Assembly (NCBI RefSeq): GCF_965224175.1
Contig: NZ_OZ245041.1
Location: 4,278,001 to 4,342,000 of the forward strand
Source: Kordia sp965224175
GTDB lineage: Bacteria; Bacteroidota; Bacteroidia; Flavobacteriales; Flavobacteriaceae
Reading direction: 5' to 3'
DNA: 64,000 nucleotides
The first letter of the stretch is position 1, and every line of letters begins with the position of its first letter. The notes under the pieces are model-generated. The model saw nothing but the letters and a program-made list of their open reading frames with translations, was not told where the DNA came from and ran no database searches. A program made the position numbers and the translations under genes. Positions 23,422 through 33,205 of this stretch are shown here, in pieces.

Positions 23422-26139
23422 ATGAAAAATATATTATTGTTACTGCTGTGTTTCACGGCACAGGCTACTATTGCCCAAATTAAATTTGAAGGCGTCGTAA
23501 AAGATACAGTGGGAAAACCTTTGGAACTCGCCAATGTAATAGCATTGAACAAAACAACGAATACATTAGAATCATACGGAATTACAAATAATGAAGGTCG
23601 TTTTCGACTGGCGCTCAAAAAAAATACAACCTATGCAATTAAGGTAAGTTTTATAGGTTTGGCTACGATAAACGATTCTATAACAACCAAAGAAGCAGAT
23701 GTAACAAAAGATTTTGTACTCAAAGCCGATAATGAATTGCAAGCTGTAGAACTTACCTATGAAATGCCAGTAACCATTAAAGGAGATACAATTGTATATA
23801 ATGCGGATTCCTTTAAAAACGGTTCCGAGAAAAAACTGGGCGATGTGCTAAAAAAATTACCCGGCGTTGAGGTCGATGATGAAGGCGAAATAAAAGTAGA
23901 AGGAAAAGACGTAACTAAAGTCATGGTAGAAGGAAAAGACTTTTTTGATGGCGATAGTAAATTGGCAACCAAAAATATCCCTGCAGATGCTATTGATAAG
24001 GTAGAAGTATTAAAAAACAGCAATGAAGTCTCACAGTTAAAAGGTCTTGGGAACGATCAAGATAATGTGATGATTAATATTAAACTGAAAGAAGGAAAGA
24101 AAAACTTCTGGTTTGGTGAAATCACAGGTGGATTAGGTCCAGAAGAACGCTATGTAGCAAATCCAAGGTTATTTTACTACAGTCCGAAGTATAGTGTTAA
24201 CATCATTACTGATTTTAATAATATAGGTTCAATTCCGTTTACACGACGTGACTATTTTAAATTTTCTGGTGGATTTAGAGGTGCAGGAAGAAATACAGGG
24301 ACTAATTTTAATGTCGCTTCTAGTGATATTGGATTTTTAACCTTGCGAAACAATAGAGCCAAAGCGATAGATTCAAAATTTGGAGCTGCAAACTTTAGTT
24401 ATTCTCCGAAAAAAACTTGGGATATCAGCGGTTTTGCGATTTATTCAGGTTCGCGAACAGAATTGCAAGAAAACAGTATCAATAATTACATTGATGAAAG
24501 TACACCTGACGAAATCACAACGACAACAACACGACAAAAAAGTGATTTAGGATTATTCAAGTTGAGCTCTAGTTATAAACCAAATGCAAATAACCAATTG
24601 GATTACGATGTGTTTTCAAAAGTATCGCAACAAACAGAAACACAGGATTTCTTTTCGTCTTTATTAGGAAATATTGACGAACGTCAGTCGCAGAATCCAT
24701 TCAGCTTAAATCAAAATTTAAATTATTATTATACATTAAATGACAATCATATATTTGCGTTTGAAGCACAGCATTTATTGCAAAACGAAGATCCTTTTTA
24801 CAACGCACGATTGGCACAAAGTGAACAATTCCGTTTCACAGATGTACTAGATTTAAATACTGCGCAATCATTCTTAGATATTGCTCAAGATAAACGCGTA
24901 GAAACAAACAAACTAGATGCACGATTGGATTATTGGTATGTGTTGAATCAAAAAAGCAATATCAACATTATGGCAGGAACAACACTAAGTACGCAAGAAT
25001 TTAATTCGGAAATCTTTCAGTTGTTAGACAGTGGAAGCAAGTTGCCTTTAGCTGCGCCACAACAAACGGTAATCAATGATGTAACATATAATTTTAGTGA
25101 TACATATCTTGGATTGCATTATAAAATAAAATCTGGAAAATTCACGTTTACACCAGGAATTACAGCACATGCGTACAGCACAAAAAACACACAATTTGAT
25201 TCTGAGTTCAAAGAAACTTTTACACGTTTTTTACCAGACATGAATATTTTGGTACAACTGAAAAACTCGGAGACGATTAATTTTAATTACCAAATGCAAA
25301 CAGATTTTACAGATGTAAATAACTTGGCAGAAGGATTGGTTTTTAATAATTACAATTCATTATTTAGAGGAAATAGACAACTAGAAAATGCATTGTCGCA
25401 CAATTTAAATTTGAGTTACTTTAGTTTCAATCTGTTCAATTACACCAACATATTTGCGTTTGTGAATTACAATAAAAGAGTAGATCCAATTCGAAATCGT
25501 TCGCAATTCTTAACGATTCCAGGAGCAAATCCAGGAGATCCAGATATTTTAAGTACTAACAGTGTTTCTACGCCTTTTAACTCTAACTTTGCAGATGAAA
25601 CATTCTCAGCAAACGGTCGATTTGAACGTACATTCGGAAAAATAAAAGCATCTGTTGGCGGAACAGTTTCTTTATCAAAATTTACACAAGAAATCAACGG
25701 AAATCGAAGTGTCAACGAATCTTTTACACAATCGTATCAAACACGAGTAAGTACAAACTTTAGAAACGCACCAAACATCGAAGTTGGGTACAATCTATCA
25801 ATTAACGAATACGATCAAGGAAATAATTCCAATCGTTTCATTACAAGCAGTCCGTTTGTAAATGTAGATGCGTATTTCTTAAAGAGCTTTATTTTTACTG
25901 CTGATTATTCGTATTTCAATTACAAAAATGAAGAACGAACTATCAATAGTTACAACTTCTTAAAAGCAGAATTATCGTATCAGAAAAAAGACAGTCAATG
26001 GGAATATTCAGTAAGCGGAACCAATTTGCTGAATACAAAATCATTAAATCAAGATAATTCAAATAACTTCCTTACGAGTACGAGCGAATATTTTATTCAG
26101 CCGCGTTATCTCATTTTTGGAATAAAATATAATTTATAA
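23422..26139 (+). CDS. outer-membrane beta-barrel receptor with carboxypeptidase-like N-terminal domain
   Basis: 905 aa from ATG 23422 (MKNILLLLLCFTAQATIAQ). A longer frame from 23344 reads through the Arg/Gly tail of the previous gene in another frame and is rejected. Residues ~22-105 form a CarboxypepD-reg-like domain (FEGVVKDTVGKPLELANVIA). A plug-like region follows (DVLKKLPGVEVDDEGEIKVE, then NIPADAIDKVEVLKNSNEVS), then a long barrel of the OMP_b-brl_3 type ending YLIFGIKYNL. It is TonB-receptor-like but may not transport. It is last in the GLPGLI/protease operon, before a strong terminator. Confidence 0.9.
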   Translation: MKNILLLLLCFTAQATIAQIKFEGVVKDTVGKPLELANVIALNKTTNTLESYGITNNEGRFRLALKKNTTYAIKVSFIGLATINDSITTKEADVTKDFVLKADNELQAVELTYEMPVTIKGDTIVYNADSFKNGSEKKLGDVLKKLPGVEVDDEGEIKVEGKDVTKVMVEGKDFFDGDSKLATKNIPADAIDKVEVLKNSNEVSQLKGLGNDQDNVMINIKLKEGKKNFWFGEITGGLGPEERYVANPRLFYYSPKYSVNIITDFNNIGSIPFTRRDYFKFSGGFRGAGRNTGTNFNVASSDIGFLTLRNNRAKAIDSKFGAANFSYSPKKTWDISGFAIYSGSRTELQENSINNYIDESTPDEITTTTTRQKSDLGLFKLSSSYKPNANNQLDYDVFSKVSQQTETQDFFSSLLGNIDERQSQNPFSLNQNLNYYYTLNDNHIFAFEAQHLLQNEDPFYNARLAQSEQFRFTDVLDLNTAQSFLDIAQDKRVETNKLDARLDYWYVLNQKSNINIMAGTTLSTQEFNSEIFQLLDSGSKLPLAAPQQTVINDVTYNFSDTYLGLHYKIKSGKFTFTPGITAHAYSTKNTQFDSEFKETFTRFLPDMNILVQLKNSETINFNYQMQTDFTDVNNLAEGLVFNNYNSLFRGNRQLENALSHNLNLSYFSFNLFNYTNIFAFVNYNKRVDPIRNRSQFLTIPGANPGDPDILSTNSVSTPFNSNFADETFSANGRFERTFGKIKASVGGTVSLSKFTQEINGNRSVNESFTQSYQTRVSTNFRNAPNIEVGYNLSINEYDQGNNSNRFITSSPFVNVDAYFLKSFIFTADYSYFNYKNEERTINSYNFLKAELSYQKKDSQWEYSVSGTNLLNTKSLNQDNSNNFLTSTSEYFIQPRYLIFGIKYNL

Positions 26140-26161
26140 GTTTATTGAATAGCTACACAAA

Positions 26162-26190
26162 GGCCTTTCCGTTTTGGAAAGGCTTTTTTT
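26162..26190 (+). terminator. terminator of the GLPGLI/barrel operon
   Basis: GGCCTTTCC GTTTT GGAAAGGC stem followed by seven T. Confidence 0.9.
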
Positions 26191-26244
26191 ATGGTAATGA
26201 TACGTTGTTTTATATGATGTGGAAAGATTCTCAATCTAAAAAAA

Positions 26245-26697
26245 TCAGCTTCTAGCAATTTTGAGTGTAGTGTTTTTTGATTTCGCTTCCAATGCTAATT
26301 GTTTCATGTTTTCAAGTTCTTCTTGGAGGTTCCATTTTTCTAAAGACCTGACAGTGAAAAGTAATGTTAAACAGACTAAAAAATCATCAATATCAAGCGG
26401 ATATCCATGAAGACTATCAAAATCTGCCCAATCGCGAAGTTCATTATGCGCTCTTATGAAATCTGGAAGTTCAGAATAATCTATCTGATGGTTATTTTGG
26501 GTTAAAAAATCTTCAATCAACATATCAAGATTGCTTCCGTCATAAATAATTGCAATTCGTTTACCTTCATCTTTATACCAAAGAATATCTTCTTTACCAC
26601 AGGCAGGAATTCCGCAATGCGGACATGGCGCTGCAGTATTTTTTCGAACATGAAATGTAAAATTAATACCTTCTGATTTGTAGTGTTCAATTTTCAT
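26245..26697 (-). CDS. uncharacterised 150-aa protein with a CxxC zinc-like motif
   Basis: N-terminal MKIEHYKSEGINFTF is followed by APCPHCGIPACGKED (residues ~22-36), three Cys and a His that could hold a metal. The rest is acidic with a helical C-terminal part. No signal peptide. I do not recognise the family. It overlaps the PqiA-like gene by 11 bases and is the last of three genes read together, so its function is probably tied to that membrane protein. Confidence 0.65.
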   Translation of the reverse strand: MKIEHYKSEGINFTFHVRKNTAAPCPHCGIPACGKEDILWYKDEGKRIAIIYDGSNLDMLIEDFLTQNNHQIDYSELPDFIRAHNELRDWADFDSLHGYPLDIDDFLVCLTLLFTVRSLEKWNLQEELENMKQLALEAKSKNTTLKIARS

Positions 26698-27970
26698 GTG
26701 AAGAAAGATTGATTTTTGTTGCCTTTTGAAGACTTTGTGAGATAAATATACTCAAAATAACAAATCCCATAAAGAAAAAGAAACCGTTTAGCAGTTCAGA
26801 TTTGTTGGTAGTGAGAATCTCTAAATCTTGAATGCTGTTTTCCAATTGTCCGAGTTGACTTGAAATAATTCCTGTAAAGCCAATATATGCCATAAAAATT
26901 GCAACAACCATGACATCTGCCATTGACCATTTTCCGCTTTTAAAGACTAAAAACCGAATGATTTTATTGTTCTTTAACGAAGGTTTATAAACGTATAAAA
27001 TACTTGAAATCAATTTTGAAATTGGGAAAATCACGCTAAACAATACGACTAAAATACCTACCAGTAGTACTTTAATTTTTCCCTGAGAAAGCATCACACT
27101 AGAAACTTCCATGATGCTTTTACTTTTGTAATACAACACTTGATCTGTAAACGAAATAGATTCGCCCATAAGTTGTAAATCCATAGAAGAAATGCGCGCA
27201 TCAATAGCAATCATTGGAAGAAAAACACCCAAAACCAGTGCGTGAATTGCCGCTAAAATGTATATCGTATTCTTGAATTTAGATTGTTTTTTGTTGAATA
27301 AAATTATCAAAACAATACCAATAAATGCAATTAGTAAGATCGTGTTTGTCGTATTTTGTATGCCGTTTATAATCATTAATTCTTTGCTGATAGTAGCTTT
27401 GCAATCTTCTCCATTACTAGCATTATAATTAGCTAAAATGTGATTGTATTTTGTGTAGTTAATTTTTGCAAAAGTACCTTCCGTATACGAGTTGATTTGT
27501 TTTAAAATATACGCTTTGATATTTTTTCGATTCTCTTCATCTTCAAGGAAATCAAGGATATCTTCTGTAATGACTGGAACATGCTCTTTTAGTTGACCAA
27601 AAATTTCAAAATAGTCAGCGCCTAAATTTCGCAATGAAAATCCGTAGTTTGCTTTGCGATCATTTTCAGCTTTATAAGCAATTTCAAACTTATCAATAGA
27701 TTCATATAAGAAAGTTTCAATCTTTGTACGTGCCTCTTTTCGGTCGTCGCCAGAAAGTTTAAGTTCTTTCAATTTTTTGGTAATGATTTCAGCAAATTGT
27801 TCTTCCCAAGCATCTACATTGAACATTCCGTATTTAATATCAGAAAGCTCAATGAGATCTGCTTTTTTACTTCTTCTTTCATTTTCAAATGAATACGTAA
27901 CAAATGCAGAAATACTGATTGCAATAAGTAATACAACTAAAACGATATTTGAGATGAGTTCTTTGCGCAC
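26687..27970 (-). CDS. PqiA-like multi-spanning inner-membrane protein
   Basis: 427 aa. N-terminal membrane helix (IVLVVLLIAISISAFVTYSF), a ~170-residue soluble part with charged helices, then about four membrane helices over ~215-420. The last part contains GKWSMADVMVVAIFMAYIGF and FPISKLISSILYVYKP, characteristic of paraquat-inducible protein A domains. PqiA proteins belong to lipid-transport or envelope-maintenance systems; no MCE-domain partner (PqiB-like) is nearby. It forms an operon with the 165-aa gene upstream (10-base gap) and the 150-aa gene downstream (overlap). Domain assignment is moderately secure; the role here is open. Confidence 0.75.
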   Translation of the reverse strand: MRKELISNIVLVVLLIAISISAFVTYSFENERRSKKADLIELSDIKYGMFNVDAWEEQFAEIITKKLKELKLSGDDRKEARTKIETFLYESIDKFEIAYKAENDRKANYGFSLRNLGADYFEIFGQLKEHVPVITEDILDFLEDEENRKNIKAYILKQINSYTEGTFAKINYTKYNHILANYNASNGEDCKATISKELMIINGIQNTTNTILLIAFIGIVLIILFNKKQSKFKNTIYILAAIHALVLGVFLPMIAIDARISSMDLQLMGESISFTDQVLYYKSKSIMEVSSVMLSQGKIKVLLVGILVVLFSVIFPISKLISSILYVYKPSLKNNKIIRFLVFKSGKWSMADVMVVAIFMAYIGFTGIISSQLGQLENSIQDLEILTTNKSELLNGFFFFMGFVILSIFISQSLQKATKINLSSHEN

Positions 27971-27980
27971 AATCTATGAT

Positions 27981-28478
27981 TTAGCTTGAAATTTCTTGAT
28001 ATAATTTTCCTTCGTATGAACGATCGAGATATTTTTTAAAAGACTTCAATACAGACTCATACTCCTTTCTTTTAAATACTAATGTTTCGCCTGAAAACCA
28101 ATCTACAGTTGTGCCAATAGAAGCTGGCATGTTTTTGTCATCACCAACATCATGACCAATTTTATTCCAATACACATAATCGTCGTCAGTCTCTACTTCG
28201 GCAATAATTACGGTACACCAAAGATCAAGATCGTCACCACACATCAAAATAGGTAAGTTTGTTTTTGTATATGGTTCTGGCAAAGCGCGTTCCCAAACAA
28301 TTTTTTGTTCTTGCGGATCGTCTAACCAATTTAAAAATGTAGATACCAAACCAGGAATAATGTCTTTGAAACTATTTTTTAGAGCATGTTCTTCCAAAGA
28401 AATACCATCAATTAAAATTCCGTAATAATTGTTTCCCGTGTACTCGTTTCGGTATGTTTCAATAGAAATGGTATTCAA
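27981..28478 (-). CDS. uncharacterised 165-aa protein
   Basis: A compact acidic soluble protein (MNTISIETYRNEYTGNNYYG, CGDDLDLWCTVIIAEVETDD, then a C-terminal helix with VLKSFKKYLDRSY). No signal peptide or membrane helix. I do not recognise a family. It is the first gene of a three-gene unit with the PqiA-like membrane protein. The general look is that of small intracellular immunity- or SMI1-like proteins, but no defining motif is visible, so this is only an impression. Confidence 0.6.
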   Translation of the reverse strand: MNTISIETYRNEYTGNNYYGILIDGISLEEHALKNSFKDIIPGLVSTFLNWLDDPQEQKIVWERALPEPYTKTNLPILMCGDDLDLWCTVIIAEVETDDDYVYWNKIGHDVGDDKNMPASIGTTVDWFSGETLVFKRKEYESVLKSFKKYLDRSYEGKLYQEISS

Positions 28479-28683
28479 TTTAAAAAACTGGTGTTAATGC
28501 TATATTTTGGTTTTACGTATATAAGACGAATCATCGTTGAATTTGTTTCAAGCATGAATCATTTATACGTTCTCAAGATAATTTAAAATATAGTAAGAAA
28601 TACTTTTAGTCTTGAAAACAGCAGAATTTTACCGAAAAACAATCAATTTTGACTAAAAAAGCGTCAAATAGTAGTTTTTTTAT

Positions 28684-29664
28684 CTAATCAGCGGAATACT
28701 TTAAACCAATTTCCGACTTCACGCGATCAATAATTTCAATTAAGTTTTGACTAAATTCTAACGGTAGTTTTTCACTTTCCGTTTCACCATTCAAAATACA
28801 AGCGTTTACTTCTTCAATTTCATGAATATAGCCAATTCCTGCATGTGGAAGTTCAAAAATAGTTTCTTGTCCGTCTTTGTATAAAGTGATGGTGCCAGCA
28901 TGATGAAAACGGCGATGTAGTTTTATAGAACCTTTTGTACCGTGAATGAATGCTTCTGTAGGTGTATCAACTTCTATAGTAGATTCTAAGATGGCTTTTT
29001 CTCCGTTTTTGTAGCTGAATAACATCGAGCAAAAACTATCAACATCAGTTTCTGTCATACGTGCCATTGCTTTTATATCGGTAGGAATTCCTAATACTAA
29101 TAGACTTAAAAAAATAGGGTAGAGTCCAATATCTAACAAAGATCCGCCAGCTAAATCTTTGTTGTATAAACGACTTTCTGGATCGAATTTTCCAAGAAAT
29201 CCAAAATCTGCATGCACGCTGATAATATCGCCGATGGTTTGCGCGTCTAAAAGTTCTAGTACTTTTTTATAAGAAGGCATAAAACGTGTCCAAATAGCTT
29301 CCATCAAAAATAGCTTTCGCGATTTTGCTTCTTGAATCATTGTTTGCACTTGTTTTGAGTTGATTCCCATGGGTTTCTCACACAAAACTGCTTTGCCTTT
29401 TTGTAGACACAATAAGGTATTTTCGTAATGAAACACATGTGGTGTGGCAATATAAATGACATCAATTTCAGGATCGTTGGCGAGCGCTTCATAGGAGTCA
29501 TAAGCTTTATTCGCGTTATATTTTTTAGCGAAAATAGTCGCTTTTTTTTGACTTCTAGAGGCAACTCCATGAAGTATAGCTGTTTCAGAAAGTTGTAAAT
29601 CGGTAGCAAAATTAATGGCAATTTTCCCTAATCCTATAATTCCCCAATGAACTTTTTTTGACAT
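28684..29664 (-). CDS. Gfo/Idh/MocA family oxidoreductase
   Basis: 326 aa from ATG 29664 (MSKKVHWGIIGLGKIA). An ATG seven codons upstream is possible but has a poorer context. Rossmann fold with GLGKIA near residue 12; VIYIATPHVFHYE and the hallmark CEKPMGIN (~95-102) hold the conserved Lys/Pro. The C-terminal domain starts with MEAIWTRFMP and has GGSLLDIGLYPI. These enzymes use NAD(P) to oxidise or reduce sugars and related polyols; the substrate cannot be told. It is transcribed alone. Confidence 0.92.
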   Translation of the reverse strand: MSKKVHWGIIGLGKIAINFATDLQLSETAILHGVASRSQKKATIFAKKYNANKAYDSYEALANDPEIDVIYIATPHVFHYENTLLCLQKGKAVLCEKPMGINSKQVQTMIQEAKSRKLFLMEAIWTRFMPSYKKVLELLDAQTIGDIISVHADFGFLGKFDPESRLYNKDLAGGSLLDIGLYPIFLSLLVLGIPTDIKAMARMTETDVDSFCSMLFSYKNGEKAILESTIEVDTPTEAFIHGTKGSIKLHRRFHHAGTITLYKDGQETIFELPHAGIGYIHEIEEVNACILNGETESEKLPLEFSQNLIEIIDRVKSEIGLKYSAD

Positions 29665-29744
29665 GTTTTTCAATTTTGAATGCATTCAAAAATAGGGAAA
29701 TATCTAATGTTTATATAGTAGTAAATTTACTTTATGAACACTTT

Positions 29745-29933
29745 TTATGTTAATCTCTTTGGGCGAATAAATCTTAAAATAGTGATTATTAAGATTCCAA
29801 TTCCGACACCTTTACACAAACCGCTTATAAAGTCTGAAACTTTTATGTAGTGTGAAATGACTTGTGAAACGGAGATGAATAAAATTCCTAAAACAATTAA
29901 TAGAATACCTTTATTACGTTCTGGTGGATGCAT
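29745..29933 (-). CDS. small membrane protein (62 aa)
   Basis: Two hydrophobic helices, GILLIVLGILFISVSQVI and GLCKGVGIGILIITILRF, with basic residues at both ends (PPERNK and RPKR), the pattern of a real small membrane protein. An ATG start and a downstream stop fill an otherwise empty interval. No homologue recognised and no neighbour in the same unit. Confidence 0.55.
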   Translation of the reverse strand: MHPPERNKGILLIVLGILFISVSQVISHYIKVSDFISGLCKGVGIGILIITILRFIRPKRLT

Positions 29934-30005
29934 ATGTGTAATTTTTGTACTGTTAGTATTCTCTTAGATAGATTTATTACGTTTTTTTATGTTAAAATTT
30001 ACATG

Positions 30006-31739
30006 TTAAAGTATAAAATCAAGTTTTTCTGTCTCTACAACAGAACCGTAAAGCACATAAAAATCTACAATTCTATTTCTTAAGTAATTATATTTTTCTT
30101 CCTGGATACAAGGAGTTTTTCTGATTGCCAATCGTTTTAGGGTCAAATTAATTTTTTTAATTTCATCATCGTCGAACAATGTTCCATTAATTAAATTCTC
30201 TTTCAAATAATCAATTAATGCTTTGTGATGTACTTCTGAAAAGTTTTGATTTTGATGTTCAATTGCTTCCTTCTGAAGGTTCTCAACAATCATTAACATT
30301 ATGCCTTCTTTAGGTTGTAAACTCTCAATAGCAGTCGTGTAATTTTTTTTGATATTTATTAATTGAGTTTCGTAATCGACTGGAATTTCATCTTTTTTAT
30401 ACAAAGTCTTATCATTTATATAGATACTTGTTTGTTCAGAATCAAAGTATGATTTTAAGCGTTCAATTGTATCTTCGTCAATTGTTCCATTAATAATAAG
30501 CAAACTAATTTTTAGTTCTTTGAATTTCTCAGGAATAATTACGTTACCTCTAAAACTTAATCTCAATGACATCCATTTAGGTTCATCGAAAACTTCTTCA
30601 GGAATTTCAACTAAGTTGTAGTATTTCCGAGAAGGAGTATAAAATTCATGATTCTCTATTTCAGGATCAATTTCTTTTTCAAACTCTTTTGTTTGATGAC
30701 TGATAAACCAATTGATTTGTGGTTTTAGAAATTGCGTGTCGTGTTCTTGCATAATTCCGGTAAATCCGCCCCAATATTCCATCGGAGTTTCTTCTAAAAT
30801 AGTGCCATCAACACCACAGAGTAGATGTTTAAAATTTACAGTTGCAATTTGCTTTGGCAATTCTTCAAAAATACTTTCTACATTCAAACCGTGAACGGTT
30901 CTTAAATCGATTCTTTCTCCTTGACGATTGTATGGGAAAAACTTTGTAATCCAACCATCAATACATTTAGGTTCTCCATAATCATCGATAGTGTGAACTT
31001 TAAAAATCTGCATCCAAAAATCATTGTCAATAGTTCCTTCTGCAGTTTGTTTAATGTTAGTAATGATAGGTTGTAAATCATCATACCACCAAGTCATATT
31101 GTATTTGTTTAAAACGTTTAGTTTGTCTAACATTTTATTCCAATCTGCAGCAGAACCTTCTAGTTTCATTTCGGGAATTCCACAAATACAAACGGCTATT
31201 TCATATTCAAAATACGCTTTAAACGCATCCATGATTGTAATTTCACTAACCACTTTAGAGGCAAGATTTGTAGTGCTAAAATCAGCGCGTAATTCAGAAA
31301 TCATCTCCGAACCGACAATATTTTCTATTTCATCGCTAAATGTTGAGGTTGTTTCATGCCAAGGACTATCAGGATTTCCAAGAATGATCTTGTCATTTCT
31401 AATGCTGAGCGTCTTTTTTTCTGTCAACTGAGGAAAAAGATCTTCTTTAGTTTTATGTGAAAAATTTACATGATTAGATATTCCCTGTAAAACTAGAAGC
31501 CAAATCATATCTGGCGAAAGCGTAAAAGGTCTATGCTCAGAATAAGCTAAATATAAACCATACAAAAAAGAGTGATATCCGCCAGAAATTAACTTTTCGT
31601 CAGCATTTGGTAAGTATTCTATTTTTGAAGAAAAGGTTTGTACAATCTCACTAAATACTTTTTCATCTACTAATTTTGTTGGTCGCTCTAGTGTTTCGAT
31701 ATCAAAAATGATCGAATTTTCGGTTTTGGTGGTCATCAT
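30006..31739 (-). CDS. DUF4419 domain-containing protein
   Basis: 577 aa from the ATG pair at 31739/31736. The frame extends to 31802, but that extension is unsupported. Residues ~20-340 have the features I associate with DUF4419: GGYHSFLYGLYLAYSEHRPF, DMIWLLVLQGISNHVN, CGIPEMKLEGSAADW, CIDGWITKFFPYN and EYWGGFTGIMQ. The last ~200 residues are helical and charged and may be a separate domain. No signal peptide. The family is found in bacteria and fungi with no assigned activity. It stands as its own unit, divergent from the lipoprotein pair. Confidence 0.8.
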   Translation of the reverse strand: MMTTKTENSIIFDIETLERPTKLVDEKVFSEIVQTFSSKIEYLPNADEKLISGGYHSFLYGLYLAYSEHRPFTLSPDMIWLLVLQGISNHVNFSHKTKEDLFPQLTEKKTLSIRNDKIILGNPDSPWHETTSTFSDEIENIVGSEMISELRADFSTTNLASKVVSEITIMDAFKAYFEYEIAVCICGIPEMKLEGSAADWNKMLDKLNVLNKYNMTWWYDDLQPIITNIKQTAEGTIDNDFWMQIFKVHTIDDYGEPKCIDGWITKFFPYNRQGERIDLRTVHGLNVESIFEELPKQIATVNFKHLLCGVDGTILEETPMEYWGGFTGIMQEHDTQFLKPQINWFISHQTKEFEKEIDPEIENHEFYTPSRKYYNLVEIPEEVFDEPKWMSLRLSFRGNVIIPEKFKELKISLLIINGTIDEDTIERLKSYFDSEQTSIYINDKTLYKKDEIPVDYETQLINIKKNYTTAIESLQPKEGIMLMIVENLQKEAIEHQNQNFSEVHHKALIDYLKENLINGTLFDDDEIKKINLTLKRLAIRKTPCIQEEKYNYLRNRIVDFYVLYGSVVETEKLDFIL

Positions 31740-31857
31740 GAATGTAATCAATTGGAAAACTTCAAAGTTATGATTTTTATAGTATCCTAAAAAACTACGC
31801 AAAACATCGTATGTTTTAGCATGACTAACTTTTCTAATTTTAAAACAAAAAACAACA

Positions 31858-32427
31858 ATGTGTCATAGGCTAAAATTTGTGCTGTTGAGTAGTATTCTCT
31901 ATCTCATTAGTATTTCGTGTACATCTTTACCAATCTCAGAACGAAAAAAGAGTTTTATCATTCTCAATACAAAAGATACCATTTATGGTGATCATATAGC
32001 AGGAACGAAACGTTTCTCAAATCTTGGTTGGGTAGTTGTCAAAAACGGACAAGGAGAAAATAGTCAAGAAAAAAAGTATAAGTACGATCAAATATATCAA
32101 GTACATTATTATGATCGAAAAAATAGAAAAGTCGTTCAAGAAATTGTAGAAGAAGATCCTACATATAGAGATACTCACCAAGAAATGGACATTATCATCA
32201 ATCAGGGAAAAATGCGTTTGTATCTACATGATCCTGGATTTCGTCCCGATTTACCCTTTGTAGTTAGTGATATATATTATGGATATGCAAATGGTTTTCG
32301 GCATAAAAAAGTACTTAAAGCCATGGACAAATGTCAAGCATTTCGTGAAAAATTCACCGAAAGGAAACAACGTCGTAAAAAAGAACTCAAAAAATTAATC
32401 ATGTACTACAATGCACATTGTGAATAA
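31858..32427 (+). CDS. small exported protein, first of a tandem pair
   Basis: 189 aa. N-terminal signal FVLLSSILYLISISCTS, probably a lipoprotein signal with a weak lipobox (ISC). The mature part contains SFIILNTKDTIYGDHI, KYDQIYQVHYYDRKN, MDIIINQGKMRLYLHD and PFVVSDIYYGYANG, ending YYNAHCE. Each of these has a counterpart in the next gene, so the two arose by duplication. Family and function are unknown to me. It likely sits at the inner face of the outer membrane. The next gene starts 13 bases downstream, so the pair is co-transcribed. Confidence 0.75.
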   Translation: MCHRLKFVLLSSILYLISISCTSLPISERKKSFIILNTKDTIYGDHIAGTKRFSNLGWVVVKNGQGENSQEKKYKYDQIYQVHYYDRKNRKVVQEIVEEDPTYRDTHQEMDIIINQGKMRLYLHDPGFRPDLPFVVSDIYYGYANGFRHKKVLKAMDKCQAFREKFTERKQRRKKELKKLIMYYNAHCE

Positions 32428-32440
32428 AACACTAGAACAT

Positions 32441-33013
32441 ATGAAAATCAACTTCAAAATAGTATGGAATGTATGTATACTTTGTATTCTTTATGGTTGT
32501 GCTTCAATATCAAATAGACAAACGCCAAATTTATCCGAAAGTAGTTTCATTGTATTAAAAAATCAAGATACCATATATACTAAGAAAATTCGTTTTTCAA
32601 GGAAATATAATAAAATAGGATACATACACGTAAAGAAAATCAATGGTGAAAAAGTAATATTTCCATATGATGAAATATATCAATTACACCATTACCGTAA
32701 AGCACGCGATTTTTATGTAGAAGAAATGGTTATGCTAACACCAAACAATCCAATTTCGTATACAGCAATGGACGTTATCATCAACAAAGGAAAGGTAAAA
32801 TTATATGAACACGATCCTACAAATTGGAGAAATACGCCTTTTGTGATTAGTGATACATATTACGGATATGTTAGAACCACAAAAGAATATGAAGAATTGA
32901 TATCTGAGTTAAGTAAATGCAGTGTTTTTTTTGAAAAATTCTTAGATAAAGAAGAACGCGACAAGGTACGTTTAGAAACTCTTATTAATTATTACAATAA
33001 AAACTGTGAATAA
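32441..33013 (+). CDS. small lipoprotein, second of a tandem pair
   Basis: 190 aa from ATG 32441; the frame runs back into the previous gene to 32411 but that start is unlikely. Lipobox LYGC at ~residue 18. Paralogue of the preceding protein: SSFIVLKNQDTIYTKKI, FPYDEIYQLHHYRK, MDVIINKGKVKLYEHD, PFVISDTYYGYVRT and a final YYNKNCE. The shared C-terminal YYN-x-x-CE, with the Cys next to last, is notable and may form an intermolecular disulfide. No known domain. Confidence 0.75.
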   Translation: MKINFKIVWNVCILCILYGCASISNRQTPNLSESSFIVLKNQDTIYTKKIRFSRKYNKIGYIHVKKINGEKVIFPYDEIYQLHHYRKARDFYVEEMVMLTPNNPISYTAMDVIINKGKVKLYEHDPTNWRNTPFVISDTYYGYVRTTKEYEELISELSKCSVFFEKFLDKEERDKVRLETLINYYNKNCE

Positions 33014-33154
33014 TGTCTTTTGGTGCTTCAAATAATGGTGTTCTTACCAAAAAAAGTTCACTTGATGCTATTTTTTTTAAAATTATGAATGCTATTCTGC
33101 AATTTTGAGTGCTATTAAAAAACAATGCCAGTGTATCAGGTTATGTTTAACGAT

Positions 33155-33193
33155 AAAAAACCGTTTCTATAAAACAAAGAGACGGTTTTTTTT
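33155..33193. terminator. terminator between the lipoprotein pair and the convergent barrel gene
   Basis: AAAAAACCGTTTCT ... AGAGACGGTTTTTTTT, ten-base-pair stem with one wobble, and A/T runs on both sides. Confidence 0.8.
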
Positions 33194-33205
33194 ATGAACT
33201 CAATG

